Assembly: GCA_003222895.1 (NCBI GenBank)
Contig: QHXI01000054.1
Span: 1 to 64,000 of the forward strand
Length of the DNA: 64,000 bases
Reading direction: 5' to 3'
Origin: Acidobacteriota bacterium
GTDB taxonomy: Bacteria; Acidobacteriota; Blastocatellia; Pyrinomonadales; Pyrinomonadaceae
The position numbers were made by a program, and so were the translations under genes. A model generated the notes under the pieces. That model searched no databases, was not told where the DNA came from, and worked only from the letters and a program-made list of their open reading frames with translations. Shown in pieces: positions 1 to 9,924 of the stretch (position 1 is its first letter; every line of letters starts with the position of its first letter).

Positions 1-1
1 C

Positions 2-3000
2 AAGATTCAATTCACGATCAAGGTCGGCGATCTCTCGAACATTCCGCCAGGATGGCGTTGGGCGGTTCGCTTTGGAGTAACGAAGAATGGTGTGCTGCAG
101 CATCCGCCAACTGACGCGACGGGTGGCGCTTCGGAAGACTACTTCGTTTCGATGGTTACTTCGGACGGGGCCGCTCCGACATTCACCTGGGGCGTAACCA
201 GCGTGCCGCAGAACGCAGCGCGCGTGTTCACGACGAAGGGCACGCTCGATTCAGCGAGCAACGCAAACCCGAACGGCACGATCACTCTAGTGATCCCGAA
301 GTCGCTCATCAACAATCCGGGCCCCGGTGATGCGATCACCGGAATGCTCGGCAGCGTGCGTGCGACTGTGCCTTCGACTCTGCCCGGCACTGGCGGCACG
401 AACGAAACCATTCCCGACAGTACCGGCGGCGGCAGCTACACGCTGCGTCCCGCGAACTTGTGCCTGCTGAACACCGCGCCGGTAGCGCATTTGACTGCTG
501 ATGTCGATCACGGTGACAAGCCACTCACAGTGCAGTTCGATGGCAGCGCCTCGAACGATCCTGATTCGATCGACACCATCGCCAGTTACACCTTCAACTT
601 TAATGATGGTGGCGACGATGTGACTCAAACGGCTCCAGTAATCGTGCACACGTTTACGGAAGGCGGCGAGTACGACGTCAAGCTGGTGGTAACGGATTCG
701 CGTGGCAAGGTGAGTTCGAACACTGCTCACTTCATAGTCGAGGTGGAAGGTGCGGCGCCAACTCCGACGCCAACGCCAACTCCGACTCCGACGGCGACGC
801 CTACTCCAACTCCAACTCCAACGCCGACGCCCGCGTGCGCGACCTCGGGCACGTTATCGCCGACAAACGCAAGCATTCCGTTCTGCGGCGGTCCGTTCTC
901 GGTCTCGAATCCGTCTTCGCCGACCGGCGACAATCCACCGGTGTGCATCAACGGAAACTGCGGCCAATTCGCGCTGACAGTTTCGATTCCGGCTGGTGAC
1001 ACGAACCACTATGTGGTGACCGTCAACGCTGGTTGGACCAATAGCAACTCAACAAGCTCAACTCAGGGGAACAACACGAGCGATTACGACCTGTACGTTT
1101 ACCAGCCCGACGCAACTGGGCCGCGAACTGCCAAGGGCGCCGGTAACACGAATCCTGAGGTGGCCGCGTTCGACGGATTGCTGGGCGCAAGAAACTACAC
1201 AATTTACGTCGTGCCTTACGACGTACAACCTGATGTGCCTTACGCGGGTACGATTAGGTTGGCGGTGCCACCGGCACCGAGCCCGACGCCGACGCCAAAC
1301 GGGACACCGCCGCCGGCGGCAACGTTTGGGCACAACACGCTGGCTGATTTCTCAGCCGTCGGTGGTGAGCCATTCATCCGCGTCGATAAGCAGGACAACA
1401 TCTTCGTGTCGTCGCCATTCGGCTTCAGCACGACGGTGAGCCTGCTTTGGAAGTCATCTGATCACGGACGCACGTTTATTCCGCTCGGCACGCCCATCGT
1501 GCGCGACGCAGTGACGAGTCCGGGTGGTGGCGACACGCACATGGACTTTGACGATCGGAACCGGCTCTATTACTCGGACCTTTCAGCCGGATGCACGACT
1601 GCGGCAGTATCGGAAGATAACGGCAATACCTTTCCGCTCGATCGGAACAATCCGCTGGTATGCATTGGCCAAGGCGAAGATCCGTACGGTGCCGAAGACG
1701 ATCGCCAGTGGATCGCGGCTTTCGGCGATGGCATTGCGTATTCAACTGTCCGCAATCTCGCCGTCAAGTACGGTGCCCACAACTTCCATATCGCCAAGAC
1801 TGCCGACGCCGGCAAGAGCTGGCATACGCAAATGATTGGTGACGTGGGCCAGTCTGGTCCGCTCGAGGTCGACAAGACGAAGCGCACGCTCAGCGACGGG
1901 CGGCAGGCGATCCTGCTCTACCAGATTTACTACACGGGCAGCACGCTCAAAGTCATGCGCATTGCGGATGTCACTGACACAAATCCGACGCCCGCGTACA
2001 TCGTCGACAATCTGACGATTCCTACTCTCGGCAGCGTGAGCGTGGCGACCGTCTTCCCGGTCCTGAGCATCGACAAGGCCGGCAACCTTTACGTTGTTTG
2101 GTCGGATGGTTCGACGATCAAGATGGCGGCGTCAACCGATCGCGGAGAACACTGGACGCCACCGGCGCAGGTGAATCCATTCTCGATGACTGGCATGAAC
2201 ATCATGCCGTGGATCGTTGCGGGTGATCCCGGACGTCTCGATATAATTTGGTATCACACGAGTGGCGGCAACAACGAGAACAGCAGATGGGACATTCACA
2301 TGGCCCAGACACTGAATGCGTTGGACAACTATCCGTCGTTCACGACAAACAAGGTAAACGAGAACACGATTCACACGGGAGAGATTTGCCTCAACGGTCT
2401 TGACTGCGACATCGCGACTTTGAGCGGTACGCCACGCGATCGCAGCTTTGCCGAGTTCCCGTCGATCGATATCGATTCGAAGGGCGCGGCCTACATCACT
2501 TACAACGACAGCACAAACCAGTTGCCGGCGCCGTACGTGATGATCGCCCGGCAAACCGGTGGCGCCAGTCTAATCAATTCGGTTGGATCGCTGACGCCCA
2601 CGGGCGGCAACGTGACGATCGCTTCGCCGAATGCGGGCGACACGATCAGAACGACTTCGATGACTTTGAGTGGAACACACACGCTCACACCGAAGAACTT
2701 CGATCGCGACGATGCGGCCGACGCAAAGTTCCCGGATCACGGCGCGGTCATCGGCAGCAACATTCCGGCACTCGATCTGAAGTCGGTTTCGCTCAGCGAC
2801 GACTCAACTTCGGTGACCGTCAACATGCAGGTCGCCGATTTAACAACGACTGCGTTGGCCTCGGCTCCGGCGTTATCGGGCGGCGACGGCGTGCTTTATC
2901 TGACACAAATGCACTCAGGCAACACGGTGTACTGGGTCGGCGCCGAAGTGCGCGGCGGCACGGCGCGGTTCCTAACCGGCACACTTAGCTCGATCAATTC

Positions 3001-4015
3001 GAGCACGTCCAAGAAGTACATAACCTACAACCCGGACCTGACGAATTCGTTGTCGGTACAGGGCTCGTACACCGCAACGGCGCCCGGAACAATCACGATG
3101 AAGATTCCGAAGTCTTTGCTGGGCAATCCGGCCGTAGGCACGCTCTTCACCAGTGTCACCGGCTACACGATGACTGAACGCGGTCCATTGGCGCCATCGG
3201 CGGGAACAACCGCGCCCAACCCGACCAGCCTGCCGATCCAGGTCGACGCCGCCGGTGCTTTGAGTTACACGATTGGCGACGGCTCGCCGCAATTCAACGG
3301 CTTAGTCGAAGTTTCGCTCGACGATCCGAACTTCACCGCGCCACGACTCGCGGCGCTAGGTGATGTCGTCAACGCGAACACCTGGTCGCTGCAATTGAGC
3401 GGCTCTGACTTAGTCGTGGGCGCGCACACCGCTTACGTGCGTCAGCGAATCAACGGACTCGCTTCTTCGGCGGTCGCGTCCGTTTCGTTCACCATCTCTC
3501 CGAACGTCGAGCAATCGGTCACCTCGATGGTCAGTTTTGCTACTGCCAATGTTCGATCTTCGGGCGGTGTCAGTCAGTACGACATGACTATCAAGAACAC
3601 TTCGACCGCGACAATCTATGCACCGATGCGCATTGAAGTCGCCAGCATCACGTCCGCCAGCGGCAGAGTCACCGTGGCGAATGCTGATAACGGCAAGACT
3701 GGCGCGGGCGCTTTGTGGGATTACAGCACGAAGCTCGGCACCGACAACGCGTTGACTGCCAACGAAGTTTCAGCAGCGCGCACGGTGAAATTCAACAACC
3801 CGAGCAACGAAGCATTCACAGTGACCTTCAACGTCATCGGTAATGTAGCTCGAAGTTCGGCCAGCGGAACGTCAAGCAGTAGTTCATCTGGCGGCGGAGG
3901 CAGTGGCGGAACTTCAGGGAGTAGTAGTACGACTACTACAGTCACGAGCATGGTCTACAGCCTGACTTACAATCCGCTGCTGAACGCGATCACGTCGCAG
4001 TTGATTAAGCCGTGA
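2..4015 (+). CDS. Large secreted PKD/BNR (Asp-box) protein, 5' end outside window
   Basis: The reading frame is open from base 2 to the stop at 4013-4015, so the gene is cut by the window edge; a GTG at 92 is only an internal candidate start. Visible order: a beta domain with a T-I-x-L-V-I-P-K-S-L motif, a PKD domain (about nt 480-740, YTFNFNDG core), a (TP)n linker (nt 758-832), a pre-peptidase-like domain with DYDLYVYQPD, then a beta-propeller with four Asp-boxes (SSDHGRTF, SEDNGNTF, TADAGKSW, STDRGEHW). A second copy of the first beta domain follows (about nt 3050-3250), and the tail is rich in Ser and Gly. Asp-box propellers are found in sialidases, but catalytic residues cannot be assigned here, so the role is inferred only as an exported or surface protein. 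The related protein at 8077-12091 shares the T-I-x-I-V beta domain. Confidence 0.85.
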   Translation, partial: KIQFTIKVGDLSNIPPGWRWAVRFGVTKNGVLQHPPTDATGGASEDYFVSMVTSDGAAPTFTWGVTSVPQNAARVFTTKGTLDSASNANPNGTITLVIPKSLINNPGPGDAITGMLGSVRATVPSTLPGTGGTNETIPDSTGGGSYTLRPANLCLLNTAPVAHLTADVDHGDKPLTVQFDGSASNDPDSIDTIASYTFNFNDGGDDVTQTAPVIVHTFTEGGEYDVKLVVTDSRGKVSSNTAHFIVEVEGAAPTPTPTPTPTPTATPTPTPTPTPTPACATSGTLSPTNASIPFCGGPFSVSNPSSPTGDNPPVCINGNCGQFALTVSIPAGDTNHYVVTVNAGWTNSNSTSSTQGNNTSDYDLYVYQPDATGPRTAKGAGNTNPEVAAFDGLLGARNYTIYVVPYDVQPDVPYAGTIRLAVPPAPSPTPTPNGTPPPAATFGHNTLADFSAVGGEPFIRVDKQDNIFVSSPFGFSTTVSLLWKSSDHGRTFIPLGTPIVRDAVTSPGGGDTHMDFDDRNRLYYSDLSAGCTTAAVSEDNGNTFPLDRNNPLVCIGQGEDPYGAEDDRQWIAAFGDGIAYSTVRNLAVKYGAHNFHIAKTADAGKSWHTQMIGDVGQSGPLEVDKTKRTLSDGRQAILLYQIYYTGSTLKVMRIADVTDTNPTPAYIVDNLTIPTLGSVSVATVFPVLSIDKAGNLYVVWSDGSTIKMAASTDRGEHWTPPAQVNPFSMTGMNIMPWIVAGDPGRLDIIWYHTSGGNNENSRWDIHMAQTLNALDNYPSFTTNKVNENTIHTGEICLNGLDCDIATLSGTPRDRSFAEFPSIDIDSKGAAYITYNDSTNQLPAPYVMIARQTGGASLINSVGSLTPTGGNVTIASPNAGDTIRTTSMTLSGTHTLTPKNFDRDDAADAKFPDHGAVIGSNIPALDLKSVSLSDDSTSVTVNMQVADLTTTALASAPALSGGDGVLYLTQMHSGNTVYWVGAEVRGGTARFLTGTLSSINSSTSKKYITYNPDLTNSLSVQGSYTATAPGTITMKIPKSLLGNPAVGTLFTSVTGYTMTERGPLAPSAGTTAPNPTSLPIQVDAAGALSYTIGDGSPQFNGLVEVSLDDPNFTAPRLAALGDVVNANTWSLQLSGSDLVVGAHTAYVRQRINGLASSAVASVSFTISPNVEQSVTSMVSFATANVRSSGGVSQYDMTIKNTSTATIYAPMRIEVASITSASGRVTVANADNGKTGAGALWDYSTKLGTDNALTANEVSAARTVKFNNPSNEAFTVTFNVIGNVARSSASGTSSSSSSGGGGSGGTSGSSSTTTTVTSMVYSLTYNPLLNAITSQLIKP

Positions 4016-4238
4016 GTCTTGGACTTGAGCGGCGGCGCGTTCTCGCGGGACGCGCTGTCGCATCAGGTCGCGGCTTTCACTTTTGAAATCGCGAGTCGCT
4101 TTCATCCCTGTTGCGTTTTTCTTGTCGAAACAATTCCCCCTGAACATGAGCTGTTCTCTCAAGAATTCCTCAAGGCGGAATTCGTAAGGTGGCCATCATG
4201 CGAAGGCCAAAAAACTTATCTGCGAAAGGCGAGTTGAG

Positions 4239-7200
4239 ATGAAACGAAAAAGCTATCGGGCGCGAATTCTGATGATTGCGTTGCCGCTTTGCGTCGCGGC
4301 GTCGTCGATGTTCTTGATGTTACCGTCACGTGGCGCCAGCGGAACGAAGTTCGATCCGTCCAACCTCGGCGCGCCTAACTTTGATTTGAACGCGACGGCG
4401 GGAGCGGTTCGCAAAGCCACATCGGCCCAGGCTGCTGCCTTGAATCAGTTCAAGTCGAACTATGGCAGCCAGACGACTGTGCGTTGGAATTCGTTTGCGG
4501 GCTCGCCGGATGCGATGATGGGATTTCACACCGGCGCTTCAAACGACACGCCCGAAAATGTCGCGCGAACTTTCGTGGCTGCAAACTCGACTCTTTTCGG
4601 CGTCGATCCGACCTCGCTCACACTCGTCGATCAGAAAGAAGGAATGGGCGGGTACATGGTCAAGTTCCAGCAAAACGTTGGCGGCGCAAACGTCGTTGAC
4701 GGCGGTCTGGGTTTTGTGATGACCGCGAACAAAGAAATTCGCATGGTCATGGGTTCGACGTTTCGCGATGTGACCGTTGCCGGCGCGCCTTCGCTCGGCG
4801 CCGATGCGGCGACTGCTGCGGCACAAGCAGCGCTCGCGAAGTACGCACTCTCGCGACCGTCAGGCACGGATCAATATTTCGCGCCCGCGCTGGATGCGCT
4901 GCAGGCGGAAATCGCGCCGGTTTTGCGCGCGCCGAGACTCAACATCTTTCCGACTGCAGATGGTTACAAGTTGGCCTGGAACGTGATTACGTTCTCGCGC
5001 AATCCGTTCGGCCTTTACATCACCCAGGTTGATGCGAACAGCGGCCAGATTCTGTTCCGCGAGAACAAGGTGCACTCGCAGACGCCAACACTTCCTTACA
5101 CGGCGGACATCTATCCGAATCATCCGGTGATGGCGAATCCCGATACGGGCGAGTTGAAGCTCAACAGTAACGGCGAGCCCGAGGGCTTGCTGCGCGTTAG
5201 TCTGCGAAATTACAACGAAGGCACGAATGCGACGGGCGTGCTGGGAACGATGACTGGACCACACGCGCTGGTTAAGAACGTGCTCGCGATTCAGCAACCG
5301 TTCGCGCAGGCGGCCCAGGGAACCTGGCACTTCCGCGCGAACAATGCTCCGCTCGAAGCTCAACCCAACGAAGCTGACGACCTGGCCGAACCGGCTGAGC
5401 ACATCGATGACGTGAACATCTTTTTCTTTGTCAACTATCTGTTGGAATACATGACCGACTTGCATCGGCGCGATGACGCGGTTCACAACCGGATCGGTCA
5501 AGGCGATTTCCCGGACAACTTCCCAAACAGCGATCGTCCGCTGGTGGCTCTCCCGCATTTTCCCAGTGAAGCCAGCATCGATACGACCAGTCCCGACACG
5601 ATTGAGCGGTCAGCTTTGGGATTCGATAATGCATTCTCGGTTCCGGCCAGTGAAACCGTCGATACGCCCGCGGGCCCGCAAACCGTAATCGTGAATCCGA
5701 CCGTTTATGGCCATGGCTATCTGTTCAACGATCTCGGAAAAGACGGCGCCGTCGTCTATCACGAAGGCACACATTCGATCTCAACTCCGATTGCCGGTTT
5801 GGAAGGCAACGAGGGTGGCGCGCTGAACGAAGCGCAGGCCGACCTGTGGGCGTACACGATTACCGATGCCGAAGCGATCGGCGAGTACGTAGCTCAGGGC
5901 GCCAGACTTCGCCAAGCCGTCCGTAATTGCGAAATCTTTGCGGCGGATACTGGCTGTGACGCGAACCTGGTTGCCTGGATTCGTTCCGTACACAACACGC
6001 TGAAGTATTCGCAGCTCGGTACGCGCGGCGGCAATGGCTTTGAAGTGCATCGTGACGGCGAGATCTACGTCGCGACGATGTGGGACTTGCGCTATTTGAT
6101 GAAGGCCGCAGAGCCGCAGCTTCGATATCTACGGCCTGCGTTTCTTGATGGCGCGCCGACGCGACAGATTTCTCAAGGGCAGGAAACCTGGGAGCGTCTG
6201 CACCTCGGCTCGCTGTATCTATTAGGACTCACGGCGCCAGACACGTTCGTGAAATTCCGCGACGCGGTCATCGAAGCCGATCGAATTCTCTACTCAACCG
6301 ATCCGTCGAATCTTGATGCGCCCGGACAACACGAGGCGCTGATTTGGCAGGTCTTCGCTTCGCATGAAATGGGCATCAATGCCGATTCATTGGTCGGCGG
6401 TCGCCAGACGATTTCGACGCGCGTGCCGCAATTCGCCGCGGACCAGCTGCACTTGACCGCGCCGCAGGGGGTCAGCGTCGAGCCGGCTTCAGCGAAGTCT
6501 CTGCGCGTATCGTGGCAACCAGTTTCCGGTGCATTGGCTTACGAAGTATTCAAGCGCAAAGTCGGAACGGCCGGCCAGCGGCAATTTACCGGCGCACCTT
6601 TGCATACTTACTTCGACGGTGATCCGTCAACCAATGGCTGGAGCCACGTCGCTTATGTAACGGACGCAACGACGAGTTACGAAGACAGGGGCTTCACAGC
6701 TGAATTCTTTGCGCCGGCGGGACTGAGTTCCACGACGAACAACGGCTTCAACGAAATGCTGGACACGGAATATGCCGTGCGGGCAGTATCGATCAATGCA
6801 AATCGCCAGGGCGGTGTTTCAGATTTGAGCGCAGGCACAGCGGTTAACAGCCAGATTCAGGATGTCACTACTTCGATTACAGTGACGATCGCCAATCCAA
6901 CTATCGCTGGTGGCGGGTTCGAAATGGATCAAGTGCTGAAGAACAACGGCATCTCCTCGCCCGACGGCACCGCCTATGGTCCAATCACTTACCGCATTGT
7001 TGGTATCTCTGATTCGACCGTCAAAGTCATTAACGCGGACAATGGCGGCGATGGACAATCGAACCCGGCGGCTTTCGTTTACAACCAGACGCTGGGCAGT
7101 GGCGCCACGTCGACCGCGCGTCATCTGAAGTTTAGCGATCCTTATTCACATCTGTTCACGGTCACCGCAAACGTCACCGCGCGCGTTCGTACTGCACCCG

Positions 7201-7811
7201 TCGCAGTCAACGGCAGTCAGCCCGGCGATGGTGCGGGCACGGGATTGCCACCCACGGACGTCCGCTTTAGCTCACAAACCGACACGCTTTCGGGAATCGT
7301 CGTGGTCGGCAGTGCCGGGTCAGAACTCGTCGGCAGTGTGGACTATGTCGATATTCCGTTTGTCTCTAAGGCGAACTCGTTCGGCGTCGACGGCACCATG
7401 GATACATTCCCGGTTTCGGCCGGTGCTCTCCCCGATCTCGATCTATCGCTGCTCGACGATCAAGGCCGCGTGCTTTCATCGTCCGGCAATTTGGGGCCGC
7501 ATGAATTCGTCAGCGGCGCGTTGACTCCGGGAAAGACTTATCGATATCACGTGACCGGATTCGTAAATGGTCCGACGCAAGTGAACATCACGAGCAAGCA
7601 GTACTTCCCGGCGGGGATGGCGCCGAGCGGAAGCGGAAGCAGCGGCACGTCTTCGCAGTTGCCGACTATACAAGGCGTCAGTCTGCTGAAAACGCTGCAA
7701 TTGAGTTTCAACCCGCCCCACTTGAAAGCCTCTCCGAGTCTGAGACACTCGGAGAGGCGACTTTTTTCAAATGCTCGTAAGCTTTTGACAACAAAATTTC
7801 ATGAGTGCTAG
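4239..7811 (+). CDS. Secreted M36 (fungalysin-type) zinc metalloprotease with C-terminal beta domains
   Basis: The 1190-residue product starts with a basic residue run and hydrophobic signal peptide (MKRKSYRARILMIALPLCVA). An FTP-like propeptide precedes the catalytic domain, whose HExxH zinc motif reads HEGTH at residues 508-512. The third ligand is the Glu of NEAQADLW near residue 531, matching the spacing of the M36 family. Beyond residue ~740 are fibronectin-like and pre-peptidase-type beta domains resembling the neighbouring secreted proteins. A purine-rich AAAGGCGAG lies upstream of ATG 4239. The last ~30 codons are abnormal: they read through a strong intrinsic terminator (7728-7767). 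Removing one C from the CCCC at 7716-7719 would end the protein as FNPPT with TGA at 7723-7725, so the annotated C-terminus is probably a frameshift product. Likely role: extracellular protein degradation. Confidence 0.85.
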   Translation: MKRKSYRARILMIALPLCVAASSMFLMLPSRGASGTKFDPSNLGAPNFDLNATAGAVRKATSAQAAALNQFKSNYGSQTTVRWNSFAGSPDAMMGFHTGASNDTPENVARTFVAANSTLFGVDPTSLTLVDQKEGMGGYMVKFQQNVGGANVVDGGLGFVMTANKEIRMVMGSTFRDVTVAGAPSLGADAATAAAQAALAKYALSRPSGTDQYFAPALDALQAEIAPVLRAPRLNIFPTADGYKLAWNVITFSRNPFGLYITQVDANSGQILFRENKVHSQTPTLPYTADIYPNHPVMANPDTGELKLNSNGEPEGLLRVSLRNYNEGTNATGVLGTMTGPHALVKNVLAIQQPFAQAAQGTWHFRANNAPLEAQPNEADDLAEPAEHIDDVNIFFFVNYLLEYMTDLHRRDDAVHNRIGQGDFPDNFPNSDRPLVALPHFPSEASIDTTSPDTIERSALGFDNAFSVPASETVDTPAGPQTVIVNPTVYGHGYLFNDLGKDGAVVYHEGTHSISTPIAGLEGNEGGALNEAQADLWAYTITDAEAIGEYVAQGARLRQAVRNCEIFAADTGCDANLVAWIRSVHNTLKYSQLGTRGGNGFEVHRDGEIYVATMWDLRYLMKAAEPQLRYLRPAFLDGAPTRQISQGQETWERLHLGSLYLLGLTAPDTFVKFRDAVIEADRILYSTDPSNLDAPGQHEALIWQVFASHEMGINADSLVGGRQTISTRVPQFAADQLHLTAPQGVSVEPASAKSLRVSWQPVSGALAYEVFKRKVGTAGQRQFTGAPLHTYFDGDPSTNGWSHVAYVTDATTSYEDRGFTAEFFAPAGLSSTTNNGFNEMLDTEYAVRAVSINANRQGGVSDLSAGTAVNSQIQDVTTSITVTIANPTIAGGGFEMDQVLKNNGISSPDGTAYGPITYRIVGISDSTVKVINADNGGDGQSNPAAFVYNQTLGSGATSTARHLKFSDPYSHLFTVTANVTARVRTAPVAVNGSQPGDGAGTGLPPTDVRFSSQTDTLSGIVVVGSAGSELVGSVDYVDIPFVSKANSFGVDGTMDTFPVSAGALPDLDLSLLDDQGRVLSSSGNLGPHEFVSGALTPGKTYRYHVTGFVNGPTQVNITSKQYFPAGMAPSGSGSSGTSSQLPTIQGVSLLKTLQLSFNPPHLKASPSLRHSERRLFSNARKLLTTKFHEC
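7728..7767 (+). terminator. Rho-independent terminator of the M36 protease gene
   Basis: A perfect 12-bp stem (GCCTCTCCGAGT pairing with ACTCGGAGAGGC) encloses a 7-nt loop (7740-7746) and is followed by a six-T run at 7762-7767. It lies inside the last codons of the open frame, directly after an out-of-frame TGA at 7723-7725. Confidence 0.85.
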
Positions 7812-7814
7812 ATT
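7785..7814 (+). promoter_or_regulatory. Possible sigma-70 promoter for the 8077 gene
   Basis: TTGACA (7785-7790) is followed after 18 bp by TAGATT (7809-7814). It sits directly after the terminator of the upstream gene and about 260 nt before the next start codon, implying a long leader. The -10 box is imperfect, so this is a weak call. Confidence 0.3.
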
Positions 7815-8076
7815 CAATCCACCTCAGTCCCCAAACAACCCCCTGGAAGTTTTTAGTTAGCTAACGGGCGGATTCGATTGCGCCCTTCCCCTCGAGTCTT
7901 GCGATTTGGTTTTCATCGCATGACAACTTCGCGGGCGATTTTCCCCCGCTGATTTCTCAAGTTTTTCTCAACCCCTAGCGTCGATAATCCCCCAAAAGAT
8001 AAATACGAACTCTCCCCAAATATTTCAGGCCGTTAAGTCGGCCCCATTTCGTCGTCAGACGTCCGGGAGGCCATTC

Positions 8077-9924
8077 ATGAACACACGAGCCAATCACACT
8101 CTCTGGTTTTTCGTCATCTGCATCGCATCACTAATGATCGTCTCCGCGACGTCCATCTTTCGCGGACGCGCGGCATCGCCTTCATCCGGAACTATTGCGG
8201 CGACGCTTGGGGCATCAACCGCATGGGCGGGCGATCCAACCCTGGCTACAGGCGCGACCGGCGGCGAGGGTCAGTGCATCGACAGTGGTCCGGCGAAAAA
8301 TTGCGACAGCTATGCGTTGAACGTTTTAGGGAATCAAAGCGATTGGAACGGAAAGCTCATCCAGGTAAGAGTTGATTGGAATCTCGGATCGCACGACTAC
8401 GATCTCTACATTCACAAAGGGGACCTCAGCGGTCAGGTAGCCGCGTCGGGAACGAATGGCGGCCAACCGGGAACTGATGAAACGGCTTATCTCGATCCGA
8501 CTAACATGGGTGTCGGTCTTTATACGGTTCACGTAGCTTACGCGGTAGTGACACCGGGGCAGGACACTTACAACGGTACGGCGACGGTGGTTCCCGGTCT
8601 GACTCCGGCGCCATCAGGAAGCGGACTCTCTCCACGTTTTCAAAATCATTACCCGCAGCAGAGCTTGATCACCGCCGGCAAGGGACTCGATGCGGGCGAA
8701 CCATCTATCGGCGCTGACTGGAAAACTGGAAAAGTGATGTACATCTCGGATCTTACGACTCTTCGCGTGACCTTCGACGATAGCTGTCCAGCGAACGCGC
8801 AGAAATCTACCTGGGAAGACAAAAGCGCGCCTAACAATCAGGAGAGTCTCGATCCGATTCTATTTACGGATCATGGATACAACACCGCCACGCCTCAGGT
8901 GGCTCGGACCTTTGCATCGCAACTTACTGGACAGGATAGCTTGACGTCATTCACTGATGACGACGGCGACAATTGGACTCCGAGCCAGGGCGGCGGCATT
9001 CCCTCCGGCGTCGACCATCAGGCGATTGGAGCCGGACCTTTTCACGCGCCCCTGACTGGCGTCGCTTATCCCGATGCAATTTATTACTGCTCACAAGACA
9101 TCGTTGCGGCGGCCTTTTGCGCGCGCAGCGACAATGGTGGCCTGACCTTTGGCCCCGGCGTGCAGATCTATGGAGGTGACGTTACTAATTGCGCCGGTAT
9201 CCACGGTCATCCAAAAGTCGGACCCGACGGCACCGTTTATGTTCCGGCCCGCGCCTGCAACAACCTAACGACCATGGTCGTGTCACAGGACAATGGCGTC
9301 ACTTGGACACTTAGATCAATTCCCGGGAGCAACACTTCGCACAGCGATCCAGCAGTCGCTGTCGGCAGAGGCAATGTCGTTAATACCGGCGGACTAAATC
9401 CGCAACCCATTGGCCGCGTGTACGCAGCTTTTGGCAGCGGTGACAGCATCGCCGGTGTGTCGGTCTCAGACGACCGCGGCGCTACCTGGAAGAACAGTTT
9501 TGATGTTGGCTCGCTGGTTGGAATTAAGGCGGTAGCCTTTCCGGCGATTGTCGCCGGCGATGATGAGCGCGCTGCGTACGCTTTCCTCGGCTCAACCACA
9601 GCAGGAGCTCCCGACGACAAAGCTTTTCCCGGGTTATGGCATTTGTATGTAGCAACCACGGCTGATGGCGGCAGCACCTGGCAAGTATCAGATGCGACAC
9701 CGAACGATCCGGTGCAACGCAACGGCATACACCTTGGCGGCGGATCGCCGCCTCATCGAAATCTTCTGGACTTTATCGGCATCGATCTCGATAACGATTG
9801 CCAGGCAGTCAGGCGGCAAACGTTTGCTAGCAGCCAGCGATCCACCTTCGCAACCGACGATGCCGGGAGTGCCGAACTTAACTGTCGGTCGCGACGGCGG
9901 CGTCGCGAAGCTGACCTGGTCTGA
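8077..9924 (+). CDS. Secreted Asp-box (BNR) protein, 5' part of a split gene
   Basis: A signal peptide (residues ~5-32) is followed by a pre-peptidase-like domain (DYDLYIHKGDLSG) and a six-bladed-type propeller with Asp-boxes SDNGGLTF, SQDNGVTW, SDDRGATW and TADGGSTW. GGGAGG stands 7-8 nt before the ATG. Up to about nt 9793 (IDLDND) the frame is coherent; the last ~40 residues are Arg-rich nonsense read out of frame. The natural continuation is in the +2 frame from about 9794 (TIARQSGGKRL). By comparison with the usual layout of these proteins, roughly 30 residues seem to be missing between the two parts, so this looks like a short deletion rather than a single-base slip. Function unknown beyond secretion; no catalytic set is recognised. 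Confidence 0.8.
   Translation: MNTRANHTLWFFVICIASLMIVSATSIFRGRAASPSSGTIAATLGASTAWAGDPTLATGATGGEGQCIDSGPAKNCDSYALNVLGNQSDWNGKLIQVRVDWNLGSHDYDLYIHKGDLSGQVAASGTNGGQPGTDETAYLDPTNMGVGLYTVHVAYAVVTPGQDTYNGTATVVPGLTPAPSGSGLSPRFQNHYPQQSLITAGKGLDAGEPSIGADWKTGKVMYISDLTTLRVTFDDSCPANAQKSTWEDKSAPNNQESLDPILFTDHGYNTATPQVARTFASQLTGQDSLTSFTDDDGDNWTPSQGGGIPSGVDHQAIGAGPFHAPLTGVAYPDAIYYCSQDIVAAAFCARSDNGGLTFGPGVQIYGGDVTNCAGIHGHPKVGPDGTVYVPARACNNLTTMVVSQDNGVTWTLRSIPGSNTSHSDPAVAVGRGNVVNTGGLNPQPIGRVYAAFGSGDSIAGVSVSDDRGATWKNSFDVGSLVGIKAVAFPAIVAGDDERAAYAFLGSTTAGAPDDKAFPGLWHLYVATTADGGSTWQVSDATPNDPVQRNGIHLGGGSPPHRNLLDFIGIDLDNDCQAVRRQTFASSQRSTFATDDAGSAELNCRSRRRRREADLV

Noticed and set aside
4019-4237. 72-residue frame after the first gene
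   Set aside because: TTG start, no ribosome site and no protein-like composition; treated as intergenic.
4860-5558. 232-residue antisense frame over the M36 protease
   Set aside because: Lies fully within the conserved protease domain on the other strand.
8030-8076. Structured leader before the 8077 gene considered as a cyclic-di-GMP riboswitch
   Set aside because: A small hairpin (GGCCG..CGGCC) is present, but the conserved tetraloop-receptor and core segments of the class are not.
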